The notes under the pieces were generated by a model. The model was not told the origin of the DNA. It made no database searches and saw only the letters and a list, made by a program, of their open reading frames with translations. This document shows, in pieces, positions 13,750-22,317 of a stretch of DNA of 40,109 bases (within the stretch, counting starts at the first letter, position 1; each line of letters begins with the position of its first letter). A program made the translations under genes and the position numbers. The DNA is taken from the IMG/VR virus record IMGVR_UViG_3300048834_001327, positions 1-40,109 of that record; one strand, given 5' to 3'. The stretch is from a virus.

Positions 13750-14132
13750 CTGAACACTGGCAGCCGCTCAAGGCGTTGAGTAGCCTACTAGACTGGCTGC
13801 TATCAGACACAACGTTTCATTGGCCTAGCCCGCCCAACCATACGGCGTACAGTCCCGACTATCCGAGTCGGGGGCACGGCATGAGTACGGGGCGACTGTA
13901 TCACGGAATCATGTTCGGCAATGACGCTCACGACGTATGGATTCACACCCAGTACAACGACGATGATCGCTCCAAGTATCTCTGCGTCATGGCCGCAGAG
14001 GACTTCCGCAAACTGGCGCTGTGGTATCTCTGGCGCTGGGTGTGGGGTGAATGGTGCGGTCTACGCCGATGGCTATTCTACAAGCGCTTGCGCCAACAGG
14101 TGCGACGGATGGAGGCACAACGCAATGGCTAG
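13746..14132 (+). CDS. Hypothetical aromatic-rich protein
   Basis: 128 residues from GTG 13746, which overlaps the preceding stop and has GGAGGTGG upstream. Very rich in Trp and Tyr (LALWYLWRWVWGEWCGLRRWLFYKRLRQQ near the C-terminus), perhaps a membrane-surface helix; the middle is hydrophilic. No family recognised. Confidence 0.62.
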   Translation: MTEHWQPLKALSSLLDWLLSDTTFHWPSPPNHTAYSPDYPSRGHGMSTGRLYHGIMFGNDAHDVWIHTQYNDDDRSKYLCVMAAEDFRKLALWYLWRWVWGEWCGLRRWLFYKRLRQQVRRMEAQRNG

Positions 14133-14403
14133 GTATCGCAAGAAGCCGGTCGTAGTTGAGGCGTGGCATTGGGCCGCAGGTAATCAGGAGGATACCCCGC
14201 AATGGATAGATGACGCCATTGACAAAGAGGTAATCGTTCTGCCGCCACTCAACAGCAACGGATTCTTAATCAACACGCTAGAGGGACCTGTCGTTGCAAG
14301 CCCCGGCGACTGGATCATCCGTGGCGTCAAAGGCGAACTCTACCCATGCAAGCCGGACATCTTCGAGGCAACCTACGAGCCGGTCGAAGGGCAGGAGGAA
14401 TAG
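14125..14403 (+). CDS. Conserved phage protein of unknown function
   Basis: 92 residues. It matches a widespread phage family with the start YRKKPVVVEAWHW and the end PGDWIIRGVKGELYPCKPDIFEATYE, both plainly present. The family is common in early regions of tailed phages and has no established activity. GGAGG is 8 bases before ATG 14125; the start overlaps the previous gene. Confidence 0.85.
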   Translation: MARYRKKPVVVEAWHWAAGNQEDTPQWIDDAIDKEVIVLPPLNSNGFLINTLEGPVVASPGDWIIRGVKGELYPCKPDIFEATYEPVEGQEE

Positions 14404-14407
14404 GGCG

Positions 14408-14689
14408 ATGGGACGCTTAGCTTTTGGCAGTCCACAAGCGAACCGGCTGCTGCAGCGGGACAAGGCTGTCGCCGCCTACATTGACGAACACGGGGAAGAC
14501 CCGGACGATAAGCTGAAGGAACTACGGGCATACCTGGGGGATCTGCGCACGCAAAAGCAGCGGGAAACTAATGTCGATGAGTTGGAGGCGCTGCGCTTCG
14601 ACATCCGGCGCACGCTGGAAGCGTGCTGGGATATTGAGGCGGCACTGGGCGACCGGCAGACAGAACCCGAATGGATGGATCGGTCATGA
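14408..14689 (+). CDS. Hypothetical charged helical protein
   Basis: 93 residues from ATG 14408, five bases after the previous stop. Charged and helical (KLKELRAYLGDLRTQKQRETNVDELEALRFDIRRTLEA), ending in an acidic stretch. The stop overlaps the next ATG as ATGA. No family recognised. Confidence 0.65.
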   Translation: MGRLAFGSPQANRLLQRDKAVAAYIDEHGEDPDDKLKELRAYLGDLRTQKQRETNVDELEALRFDIRRTLEACWDIEAALGDRQTEPEWMDRS

Positions 14690-15084
14690 GCATTAACCGC
14701 ACCTGGCAGCGCAAGCTCCTGGCAGAGGCCGCCCGCACCGGCACGCTGCACACGCTCTACTGGTATCCTGTCGCCGTCAATGGCCGCCAGGACAAGGGGA
14801 TCGCTGTGGGTGCGGTAGAGCCTTCGATCCCCGTCGTGCCCGTGGGCCGTGACCCCGAGGAAAGCCGACACGAAGCCCACCTGATGATTGAACTGTTGGA
14901 GCTACCTGGTGCCGCGTTTGCTCTGGAGTTGACGACCGCGGACCTCCTGAATGAGTGTGGCGTGCCCTGGTTCGAGTGGGGCAGCCACGATCACATTTGC
15001 CCAGGCTGCGGGGCCATCGGCAACGATTGCATCTGCACCGCAATTCGCACCTGTCACGAACCACTATGCACCCCGACCCCGTAG
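14686..15084 (+). CDS. Hypothetical protein with cysteine cluster
   Basis: 132 residues from ATG 14686, coupled to the preceding stop. The C-terminal 30 residues hold ICPGCGAIGNDCIC plus two more cysteines, a likely zinc site; the rest has a strand-rich start (TLHTLYWYPVAVNG) and an acidic middle. No family recognised. Confidence 0.62.
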   Translation: MSINRTWQRKLLAEAARTGTLHTLYWYPVAVNGRQDKGIAVGAVEPSIPVVPVGRDPEESRHEAHLMIELLELPGAAFALELTTADLLNECGVPWFEWGSHDHICPGCGAIGNDCICTAIRTCHEPLCTPTP

Positions 15085-15347
15085 CCACGGCGACCGATGC
15101 CATTCGGGAACTGGTCAACCGCAAGGTGCGCCCGCTCTCCTGGCTGGAAGCGACCTTTGCCGTTGTCGAAGCGATGACCACGGAGAAGGCGACGGCAACG
15201 CTGGCCCAGCTCATCCGCTGTCGCTTTCTCAGCGTCTACGATGCGGACCTGGCACAGATGCTGGCCCAAAAGCTCGGGGTCGAGGTGCGCTGGTCACATG
15301 CACGTTTCAACGCAGATGGATGGAATGAAGGGAGAGGCTATGGATAA
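15066..15347 (+). CDS. Hypothetical protein
   Basis: 93 residues from ATG 15066, overlapping the previous gene by 19 bases. Helical core AIRELVNRKVRPLSWLEATFAVVEAMTTEKATATLAQLI. No motif recognised. The open frame upstream of this ATG is the previous gene in another frame. Confidence 0.6.
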   Translation: MHPDPVATATDAIRELVNRKVRPLSWLEATFAVVEAMTTEKATATLAQLIRCRFLSVYDADLAQMLAQKLGVEVRWSHARFNADGWNEGRGYG

Positions 15348-15552
15348 ACCGGGGAAGACGCTCAAGGTCGGTGGGACCGCCAATGCTGCGATCGACGCCG
15401 ACCGACTCATCATCACGCCGCAAGGCGGCCTGGTCACAGTGACCGTGTTCGACACGCGCGGCCTGGTCGTATGGATGCACCATCCGCTGTCGGGTTGGTA
15501 TATCGAAGTGGACAATCGAAAACCGGAAGCACCTCAGAAAGAATCACAATGA
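15340..15552 (+). CDS. Hypothetical beta-rich protein
   Basis: 70 residues from ATG 15340 (GGGAGAGG upstream). Beta-rich: DRLIITPQGGLVTVTVFDTRGLVVWMHHPLSGWYIEVD. The stop overlaps the MazG-like gene start as ATGA. No family recognised. Confidence 0.6.
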   Translation: MDKPGKTLKVGGTANAAIDADRLIITPQGGLVTVTVFDTRGLVVWMHHPLSGWYIEVDNRKPEAPQKESQ

Positions 15553-16067
15553 ACGCCACTGACTACCAAAAGCAAGCTGCCCGTACTCTCATTGACCGGC
15601 CTGGCTTCGACCTCGACGATACCCACATGATGATCTTGTGGAACGCCCTCGGCCTGGCAGGTGAGGCCGGGGAGGTCGCAGAAATGGTCAAGAAGGGCAT
15701 TCTGCACCAGCATGGCCTCTTCTACGACAAGATGGCAAAGGAGCTTGGCGACTGCCTGTGGTACATCGCCGCACTCTGCACCATCATGGAATTGGACATG
15801 GGCGAGATCATGGCCGCCAACATCGAAAAGCTCAAGGTGCGCTACCCGGATGGGTTCAAGAGTGTCGACAGTATCGCCCGTGTGGATACGGAGACTCTCG
15901 ATTGGGGCAAGGCCAAAGTGTACCTCGACCGGATGGAACAGGCATATCGGGACATCGGACCCACCGGGAGTTTCGGCCTAGCACTGACCATCATGCCGCT
16001 GCAGGATCGCTACGCCAAAGGCGAGCGCACGCAATGGCTCTACGACGAAATCATGGGGATTGGCTAA
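15549..16067 (+). CDS. MazG-like nucleotide pyrophosphohydrolase
   Basis: 172 residues. The N-terminal 110 match the all-alpha NTP pyrophosphohydrolase fold: GLAGEAGEVAEMVKKG (E42, E45) and KELGDCLWYIAAL (E65, D68), the ExxE...ExxD metal site. Such enzymes hydrolyse (d)NTPs to monophosphates; in phages they may purge damaged nucleotides or alter host alarmone levels. The 60-residue C-terminal extension is unrecognised. Start at ATG 15549 after AGAAAGAA. Confidence 0.88.
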   Translation: MNATDYQKQAARTLIDRPGFDLDDTHMMILWNALGLAGEAGEVAEMVKKGILHQHGLFYDKMAKELGDCLWYIAALCTIMELDMGEIMAANIEKLKVRYPDGFKSVDSIARVDTETLDWGKAKVYLDRMEQAYRDIGPTGSFGLALTIMPLQDRYAKGERTQWLYDEIMGIG

Positions 16068-16068
16068 G

Positions 16069-16797
16069 ATGACCACACAGTATCTTGCCTTCGATATTGA
16101 AACCGCCAAAGTCACCCCGGAAGGCGAGGATGTCCAGTTGCATCGTCCGCTGGGTATCTGCTGTTGGGCCGTCGCCTGGGTAGACAGACATGACGTGGTT
16201 GTGAGTCACTCCTACTCGGGCACGGATGCCGAGGGCGGCATGACCCCGCAGATGAGCCGTGAGGAGTGCATTGCCCTCGTCTGGCGGCTGCATAAGGCCG
16301 TCGAACGGGGCTTTACCATCCTGACCCACAACGGCGCGGGCTTTGACTTTGACATCCTGGCAGAAGAGTCGGGGATGCACTCCCTATGCGCCCACCTTGC
16401 CCTGCACAGCGTTGACACCTGTTTCCTGGTGCATTGTCTCAAGGGCTTTCCCGTGGGGCTAGATGCCATCGCACGGGGCATGGGGCTGCAAGGCAAGACC
16501 GATGGAATGAGTGGGGCATTGGCCCCGCAGATGTGGGCCGAAGGGCGCTGTGCGGAGGTGCTCGCCTATGTCGAACAGGATGTGCGGGCAACGCTGAACG
16601 TGGCGTTAGAGATCGAGAAGCTGCGGCTCCTGGCGTGGATTTCTCGTTCGGGCAAGCGCAACATCCTACTCGTTCCCCAACTGCTGACCGTCGAAGAGGC
16701 GCTGCGTCTCCCCGAGCCGAATACAAGTTGGATGTCCGACCCGCTGCCGCGCAGTCGATTCGTAGGCTGGATGGAACATGAACCAGCAGTCGCCTAA
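16069..16797 (+). CDS. DEDDy-type 3'-5' exonuclease (RNase H-like fold)
   Basis: 242 residues. Motif I YLAFDIET (D9, E11), motif II ILTHNGAGFDFDIL (D93/D95) and motif III YVEQDV (Y167, D171, Y-x3-D) are in the right order and spacing for a DnaQ/DEDDy exonuclease. No polymerase domain is attached. It could supply proofreading or end-trimming in phage replication or recombination. ATG 16069 is used; a TTG three codons earlier is also open. The last 70 residues are unassigned. Confidence 0.85.
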   Translation: MTTQYLAFDIETAKVTPEGEDVQLHRPLGICCWAVAWVDRHDVVVSHSYSGTDAEGGMTPQMSREECIALVWRLHKAVERGFTILTHNGAGFDFDILAEESGMHSLCAHLALHSVDTCFLVHCLKGFPVGLDAIARGMGLQGKTDGMSGALAPQMWAEGRCAEVLAYVEQDVRATLNVALEIEKLRLLAWISRSGKRNILLVPQLLTVEEALRLPEPNTSWMSDPLPRSRFVGWMEHEPAVA

Positions 16798-17056
16798 CAC
16801 TGAACCCGAACTCGCTCAGCTTGCGGCGCTGACCCAGATGCGCGAGTTATTAAATGCCTTGTTCGACGCATTCGAGCGAGACATACGCGCCGGCGAGGTC
16901 GAGAGTTTCGACTGGGGAGGGGAAGTCACCCCGGAGATTGTCGAATCTGCGTCTATCGGGCAATGGCGGACCTTCAAGGCAACGGGGTTCATGATTGCAA
17001 GCTTCTACTTCAAAGCTGTCCGCAAGTTGGGCTTGCCCCCGAAGGCCGCGCAATAG
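16778..17056 (+). CDS. Hypothetical protein
   Basis: 92 residues from ATG 16778, overlapping the exonuclease end by 20 bases. Helical, acidic middle (LNALFDAFERDIRAGEVESFDWGGEVTPEIVESA). No motif recognised. Confidence 0.62.
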   Translation: MNQQSPNTEPELAQLAALTQMRELLNALFDAFERDIRAGEVESFDWGGEVTPEIVESASIGQWRTFKATGFMIASFYFKAVRKLGLPPKAAQ

Positions 17057-17064
17057 GAGGTGTT

Positions 17065-17409
17065 ATGTTCCGCAGGTTCGCCGCCCGGCTGCTCGGTTTT
17101 CGTGTCGAATCGACCCCACCCCGCAGGGAGTCCGTAGACCCCCTGTGGCAAGCTCAGGCCGATGCTTTCGTTTTGTTGGAAGCCATCTACACGGGGCAAC
17201 CCTGGAGCCGTCGTTCCATGGCGAAACGCATGTCGCAGCCTCGCTGGTCGAATGCCACGCAACTGCTTAGGAGCGCAGAGATTCTCGACCAGAAGGGCAG
17301 GCGTGTCAGTCTGGACTACGACATAGCAACCGCCAAGATCATGATCCATGAGGTAGTGCGGCGGGAACGAGAGAAGCGGCGCAATCCTCGCTACGTCTCC
17401 CCTTGGTAG
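17065..17409 (+). CDS. Putative winged-helix-like protein, last gene of the early operon
   Basis: 114 residues; AGGAGGT is 4 bases before ATG 17065, the best ribosome site in the operon. WSRRSMAKRMSQPRWSNATQLLRSAEILDQKGRRV reads like a winged HTH, with a helix-turn-helix followed by a 'lid..G..v' wing. As the last early gene it could switch on late transcription; this is only inference. Confidence 0.62.
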   Translation: MFRRFAARLLGFRVESTPPRRESVDPLWQAQADAFVLLEAIYTGQPWSRRSMAKRMSQPRWSNATQLLRSAEILDQKGRRVSLDYDIATAKIMIHEVVRREREKRRNPRYVSPW

Positions 17410-17499
17410 CTGCCCTCCCCCACCGAAATGGCGGTCGGGTCTCATTTCCTACTCGACTACCGGTGACTAACCACCGCCTAACCAGTGCCCCTAACCAGT

Positions 17500-17531
17500 A
17501 GCCCCGGCCAGGTAGGTCGGGGCTTTTGTTT
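17500..17531 (+). terminator. Intrinsic terminator of the early operon
   Basis: AGCCCCGGCC (17500-17509) pairs with GGTCGGGGCT (17515-17524; one G-T pair) around AGGTA, then TTTTGTTT. Confidence 0.88.
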
Positions 17532-17560
17532 GGTTCCACGTCTTTACTGTTCTTGCAGTA

Positions 17561-17617
17561 CAGAGCGTTCACGCCACGCCTGGACTGAGTGACGCATATG
17601 GGGGCGTGAACGCTCTG
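17561..17617. repeat. 15-bp perfect inverted repeat between convergent operons
   Basis: CAGAGCGTTCACGCC (17561-17575) and its exact complement (17603-17617) flank a 27-base spacer. It lies between the early-operon terminator and the last late gene. No T-run; it may block transcription from either side or bind a protein. Confidence 0.8.
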
Positions 17618-17657
17618 CGGCTTTCCTAGCGATGCTTTGCTGCCCCGATCTCCCGCC

Positions 17658-17945
17658 CTAATCGCTATCAGGTAGCTGCGGGGCTTCGGTCTCTTCGCCG
17701 TCTAGCAGGTCAACCGGCTCGGTGTCCAGCGCCGTCTCCACCTGCCCGCCGTCCAGTAGCGACTTGACCAGCCGATACTCCCCCTGAAGGCGCATCAACT
17801 CGTCCCAGGACGCAGTGAGCGCCTGTTGCAGCTTGGCAATCTGCGCCTCAATCCCCTGGCGCTTGGCTTTCTCTTGCTCGAACTGCCGCTCAATTCGATT
17901 GAGTTCCGATCCCAACTTCGTCGGCGTGATCGCCTGCTTGCTCAT
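17658..17945 (-). CDS. Coiled-coil protein downstream of tail fibre
   Basis: 95 residues; AGGAG precedes ATG 17945. A continuous coiled coil (LNRIERQFEQEKAKRQGIEAQIAKLQQALTASWDELMRL), then an acidic tail ending DSD. Position behind the tail fibre suggests a fibre chaperone or small tail part, but there is no family match I can name. Confidence 0.65.
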   Translation of the reverse strand: MSKQAITPTKLGSELNRIERQFEQEKAKRQGIEAQIAKLQQALTASWDELMRLQGEYRLVKSLLDGGQVETALDTEPVDLLDGEETEAPQLPDSD

Positions 17946-17963
17946 GGTTTCTCCTATGCCTGG

Positions 17964-18335
17964 TTAAACGGACATCCGCCGCACTTGGTTGAGCGTGATG
18001 CGATACGCGCCGACGGTGATGGCCTCGTTGTTCAAGAATTTGGCGAAATTTTCCAGCATGTTGACACAGTTGACGATCTGCTCCGCGGTGATGCCCAGTG
18101 GGGCAAGCTCCTCGTCCGTGTAGCTGCCGCCCACGTCAAAATACTCCAGCCGTAGATCGGCGGCGCTGTCTGCCGCCTTTGCCAGCGACTGCACACATTG
18201 CACAATCGCCACCGCGGTTCCCAATCGGCTCATGGCCTCGTTTGCCTCCCCAATGCTTGCGTATTCGACAATCGTCCCATTGTCGCGCCGGAGCAAGGTG
18301 CGCCCCTCCGCGGTCTGGCCCAGCGACTTGAACAT
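17964..18335 (-). CDS. Hypothetical protein behind the tail fibre
   Basis: 123 residues from ATG 18335 (GAGAGGGG upstream; the open frame to 18467 runs into the fibre gene). Helical, ending in TVGAYRITLNQVRRMSV. Contains GRTLLRRDNGTIVEYASIGEANEAMSRL. No family recognised; a small tail-region protein by position. Confidence 0.65.
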   Translation of the reverse strand: MFKSLGQTAEGRTLLRRDNGTIVEYASIGEANEAMSRLGTAVAIVQCVQSLAKAADSAADLRLEYFDVGGSYTDEELAPLGITAEQIVNCVNMLENFAKFLNNEAITVGAYRITLNQVRRMSV

Positions 18336-18366
18336 CTGGCATCCCCTCTCGCTTTGTGCGCGGCCC

Positions 18367-21318
18367 CTACCACGACGCGTGCGCCGCGCGCCGCCAGGTG
18401 TTTGTCGCCACACAGACGTAAAAATAACTGCCGTCCCAACAAATGTCCCCGGCGCTACCCGCGGCACTTGCGCTAGCTGGTGTTTTCCCCGTGCGCAATC
18501 TCAGCACATTGAGATTCAGGTCAAGTCTTGTCTGATCCAAGATTGCAATCAGCGTGGTCGTGTCGTCCTTGTACCAGTAATGCTGCGTGGCCCTGTGCTT
18601 GATCTGCGTCGGCGTGGGGACGGTCGCATTGATCTCGTAGATCGTGTCCGCATACGTACCGATGGACAGCGCCCCAACGCCCACCCACGCCCCGCGATGG
18701 GCGTCGGCGTTGTAGGCAATGATGCGCACCGCATTGGGTTTCGACGAATCCTGCGCGCCGATGTAGACCTCGTTGGTGTTGCCGGTCGTCACGCGGTCGC
18801 TGAGGTAGCCCAACATCCCGCCTCGCCAAGTGTCGGTGCCGTCTACAAAACCGTAGGAGTTCTTGAGGTCCGACATCGTACCCGAGCGGATGACGCGGAT
18901 CCCTTTCTCTCCAAGCTGGACGATCCCCTCCCCGGCATAGAACTTGCCGTCGGTGTCGGCATACCACTGCGGTACACCGGCGTTGTACCCGGCGATGCGC
19001 CCGATCCCCGACACGTTCCAGATTTTTAGGCCGGTGGTCGGGCTGGCAAACGAACCTGTGCCCTGATAGATCCCCCCGTTGGTACTCAGGTCCAGCACCC
19101 CGTCCAGCGTTGCCCCGCCGCTGTCCAGCAGCAGCACCGTTTTATCCGCATACCCCCACTTCCACTGCGGCTTGCCACTGACCCCATCTTGGTCAAACCA
19201 CATCCACCCACCGTTGCTGGCCCCATACTGCCCAAACAGGATATCACCTACACTCAGCGTCGCCCCGCCCCAACTCTTCGAGGCCGCCTCGCCGCCATAG
19301 ACGCCCAGCACCGGATTGCCCAGCGTATCGCGCATCCACAGCCCCTCCTCGTCCGCCCAGACCAGCCCTTTGGGCGTCGCCCGGAAATTGAAGACGCTCG
19401 ACTCGGCAAACACCTGCGCGTCCGACTCATAGATGGCCCGCACCCGGTCGCTGCTCAGCGCCTTGCGCGCCACACACAGGTCGTCCACCATCACCGGCCC
19501 GTAGCTGGCATTGATGTTCAGCCCCAGGTCCACCGACGTCGGCGCACCGGCAAAGGTAATCGAGGTCAGCGTGCTTTTCAGTTCCCCGTCGATATAGGTG
19601 CGCAGCGTGCCGTTGTCATAGACAATCGCAACGTGATACCACTGCTCGCCGGTCAGGCTGGTCAGCAGCGTCGGCGTCGACGTACCGCCGTTGTGGACCG
19701 CATTGAGCCGCAGCGCCGTGCCGGATACGCCCTGCACGCTCACGCGCCCCGACGGCAGGCGCAGAATCGGGGAGCCAATCTGATTGCTCCCCGTCGCCGC
19801 CGCAGGCCACTTACACCAGGCCATCACCGTCCAACGGTGCGCCACCATCCCGGCGAGCGCATAGGCCATCGACCCGTTGGACCGGCTGCTAGTGCTGGCG
19901 TGCGCCGTGCCACTCCAACTGTGCCCCGGCAGGCTGCCGTCCATATACCAGGTCGGCGTTGCACTCAGTTCGAGTTGGGCACCATCCACGTACACATCGC
20001 ACGATCCGGACGTGAACAGGATGCGCAGCCGCACGCTGGCAGTCGCCAGCGCGGTGCCCGTTACACTAAACCGCTGCCAATCCTCGGTGATATTAATGGC
20101 GGCACTTCCGTAATTTGCAAAGGTGCTGGCATTGACGATCTGAAGGTTGGCCGTTGTTGGCACGTTAGCGCGCAGCCAAACCGAAAATGATAAAACATCA
20201 CCGTTGGTAGCTGAGTATCCTGCATAGAACTGGCTATTCGATGCTGGCGCTCCAGCAAGACTCAACTTGGCAGAGGCGATGCCAAAATAGGCATCGCCTG
20301 TATCACGCACTGCCGCAGTTAAAGCGACTGCGGTCCAGCCCGTCAGGTTAGTCTCGAAGCTAGGATTGGTAATCAGGTTAGTCCCTGTCGGTCCCACACT
20401 CACGCATTTATAGAATTTGCCAGGTCGATAATGCGTGTTGTTATTGGTCGTGGGCACTTGTCCCAATGGAATGGCATTCGGCTCTCCCGTATAGTTGCTG
20501 CTGTACGGCTCCCCACCGTCAAAGTGGCAGAGCAGCGCCACATCCTCCAACTGGATCGCATGCTTTCCCACCAGTTCCGTGCCCCGGATCGGGCCGTTCA
20601 CGTCCAACGCAAACTGTGGGTCCGGCGCACGCAAAATCCCCACGCTGTCCAGACTCACGTCCACAAAGAGGACATTCGCCCCCACGGTCAGGTCGCCGCC
20701 GTCCGTGATATCGACGTTGCCCTTGACGCCCAGCGTCTTGGTAATCAGTCCGCCCGCCGCCGTACTCTTGAGCAGCCGCCCCTGCGGGTAGGTCACGCCG
20801 TCCAGGGTCGAGACATCCGCGACAGCATCAACTGCATGGACATGGCTCACGCCGCTCACGCCGTTGGCCGTGGCCGCGGACAGCGTGGTCGGCGTGCCCA
20901 GTTGCAGCGCCCCACCGCCGTCAAAGCCCAGGCCACTGTCGGTGGCCTTGCGCACGTAGACGCCGGTGACGTCGCGACCGATGCCGTTGCCGGTCTTGAC
21001 CCGCAGACCGCTGACATCCTCCAACCCAGGATTGCTCGCCAGGAGCAGCGATATCTCCTGCCCGGACAGCCCGATCGGGGAGACCACCGTCACCGGCGCA
21101 TGATGGGCACTGGGATTGCCTGCATGGGTGCTCAGGTCCACCCCGTCAATGGTGATCCCAGGGTCGACGCTGAGGTTGCCGGTCAGGCTCAACGTGCCGT
21201 CGCGCCGTAGAAACGCCGAGGTATCAATGCTCGCGCCACTGCCGCCGCCGCTCAGGATGACGCTAGCGGTTTGCTGGTAGCGGGTGTCGATGATGCGCTC
21301 AGACTGATTCTTGGGCAT
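18367..21318 (-). CDS. Large tail fibre / receptor-binding protein with carbohydrate-binding modules
   Basis: 983 residues. The first 260 are glycine/valine-rich repeats typical of fibre shafts. Residues about 310-450 (NPSFETNLTGW...DVYVDGAQLE) match the beta-sandwich CBM4/9-like form, and about 480-640 (YALAGMVAHRWTVMAWCKW...WYHVAIVYDNGTLRTYIDGELKS) match a LamG/concanavalin-like domain; both are glycan-binding folds. The C-terminus has further strand repeats and ends WRRAAHASW. The segment coding residues about 270-415 (20075-20520) is clearly A/T-richer than the rest, suggesting a swapped module. ATG 21318 follows GAGGTGA and overlaps the previous stop. Confidence 0.82.
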   Translation of the reverse strand: MPKNQSERIIDTRYQQTASVILSGGGSGASIDTSAFLRRDGTLSLTGNLSVDPGITIDGVDLSTHAGNPSAHHAPVTVVSPIGLSGQEISLLLASNPGLEDVSGLRVKTGNGIGRDVTGVYVRKATDSGLGFDGGGALQLGTPTTLSAATANGVSGVSHVHAVDAVADVSTLDGVTYPQGRLLKSTAAGGLITKTLGVKGNVDITDGGDLTVGANVLFVDVSLDSVGILRAPDPQFALDVNGPIRGTELVGKHAIQLEDVALLCHFDGGEPYSSNYTGEPNAIPLGQVPTTNNNTHYRPGKFYKCVSVGPTGTNLITNPSFETNLTGWTAVALTAAVRDTGDAYFGIASAKLSLAGAPASNSQFYAGYSATNGDVLSFSVWLRANVPTTANLQIVNASTFANYGSAAINITEDWQRFSVTGTALATASVRLRILFTSGSCDVYVDGAQLELSATPTWYMDGSLPGHSWSGTAHASTSSRSNGSMAYALAGMVAHRWTVMAWCKWPAAATGSNQIGSPILRLPSGRVSVQGVSGTALRLNAVHNGGTSTPTLLTSLTGEQWYHVAIVYDNGTLRTYIDGELKSTLTSITFAGAPTSVDLGLNINASYGPVMVDDLCVARKALSSDRVRAIYESDAQVFAESSVFNFRATPKGLVWADEEGLWMRDTLGNPVLGVYGGEAASKSWGGATLSVGDILFGQYGASNGGWMWFDQDGVSGKPQWKWGYADKTVLLLDSGGATLDGVLDLSTNGGIYQGTGSFASPTTGLKIWNVSGIGRIAGYNAGVPQWYADTDGKFYAGEGIVQLGEKGIRVIRSGTMSDLKNSYGFVDGTDTWRGGMLGYLSDRVTTGNTNEVYIGAQDSSKPNAVRIIAYNADAHRGAWVGVGALSIGTYADTIYEINATVPTPTQIKHRATQHYWYKDDTTTLIAILDQTRLDLNLNVLRLRTGKTPASASAAGSAGDICWDGSYFYVCVATNTWRRAAHASW

Positions 21319-21686
21319 CAGTTCACCTCGTCCTCATAGCAGGCGTCGCAGTCCTTCACCTCGTACAATTTGCCCAGGTAGAGCCACGCCGTGCTTTGTA
21401 GGTCATAGACCGACCAGGTGTCCGCCGTGCCGGAGAGCGTCACCGCGCTGTTGCTCCCTGCCGGGTCCACAATCTCGGCGCTGCCCCGATAGTGCAGGTA
21501 GCGCAAGCGATGTACCAGGTAGTAGCCCTTCTCGTTGCTCGGCGTCGTGTTCTTGCGCACCGGCACGTTGTAGATAGCCGCACCCAGGTTGGCGTAGATG
21601 TCGTCGAGCGCATCCTTCCAAGTGTTGAATTTGGCGGCGGTGGGAATCTCCCCCTGCTCCCACCGTTCAGGAATCACATAGGCCAT
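21318..21686 (-). CDS. Small tail tip protein
   Basis: 122 residues. It shares a plan with the next gene upstream: an N-terminal G.IPTAAKFNTWKDALDDIYAN helix, then YYLVHRLRYLHYRGSAEIVD strands, and a C-terminal strand pair with three cysteines (CDACYEDE). Probably an adaptor or short fibre at the tail tip. ATG 21686 overlaps the upstream stop. Confidence 0.68.
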   Translation of the reverse strand: MAYVIPERWEQGEIPTAAKFNTWKDALDDIYANLGAAIYNVPVRKNTTPSNEKGYYLVHRLRYLHYRGSAEIVDPAGSNSAVTLSGTADTWSVYDLQSTAWLYLGKLYEVKDCDACYEDEVN

Positions 21687-22309
21687 TAGAGGCTTGTCCC
21701 ATCCGACTCAATCAGATACTCGACCGTCACCTGCTGCGACGCCGAAAAATCCACCACGACCCACATCTGGCACTGGGTCAACAATCCCGGCAGCGTCAAC
21801 AGATCCCAGTAGGTTGTCCAACTCCCGCCCACCCCCGGCTCCGACCCCGCGCCGCTGGTGTGGTTGCTCTTGCACTTGTAGTACGCGCCGCCGTGCAGCA
21901 CAATGTCGCCGTCGCCGTCCCGGTTGGCCTGATAGCCGGTCGCCGTGACCCAGGCTCCCTGATAGTTGGGACAGCCGGTCCAGGTGGTCAGGTCGAAATA
22001 GCCGCTGAACGATGTGCCCGAGGCCGGAGCCTCGTGGGACGCAAATTTCACCCCGTTGTAGAAGATGCGGATGTACGAGGGCGTGGCGTTGGCGCTGATT
22101 TTGTAGTGCAGATAGCGGTTGCGGTGACGGATGTACCAGACGGCATCCGCGCTGGTGATCGTCTCCTGGTTGGCGCGAAACGAGTGAAAGCCCACGTTGG
22201 GGCTGGCGGAAATGCCCTTGAGGAACTCGATATTGTCGGCAATCAAATTGAGGTGCGCCGCACTCAGCACATTGCCGTCGCTCAGGGTCGAGATGGTCTG
22301 GTAGGGCAT
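21686..22309 (-). CDS. Tail tip protein with chitin-binding-like module
   Basis: 207 residues. The N-terminal ISTLSDGNVLSAAHLNLIADNIEFL is a common phage tail adaptor start. Residues 133-165 (GGAYYKCKSNHTSGAGSEPGVGGSWTTYWDLL) have the aromatic pattern of a ChtBD3/CBM5-12 carbohydrate-binding module, frequent in phage tail tips. The middle WYIRHRNRYLHYKISAN matches the paralogous segment of the neighbouring protein. Likely contacts the host surface. Confidence 0.72.
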   Translation of the reverse strand: MPYQTISTLSDGNVLSAAHLNLIADNIEFLKGISASPNVGFHSFRANQETITSADAVWYIRHRNRYLHYKISANATPSYIRIFYNGVKFASHEAPASGTSFSGYFDLTTWTGCPNYQGAWVTATGYQANRDGDGDIVLHGGAYYKCKSNHTSGAGSEPGVGGSWTTYWDLLTLPGLLTQCQMWVVVDFSASQQVTVEYLIESDGTSL

Positions 22310-22317
22310 ACAGGCTC

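Noticed and set aside
17467-17498. Three CTAACCA direct repeats before the early terminator
   Set aside because: Short, irregularly spaced (11 and 13 bp), no further support.
19189-20190. Plus-strand open frame of 333 codons
   Set aside because: Antisense to the tail fibre gene; Arg/His/Pro-rich, no start signal.
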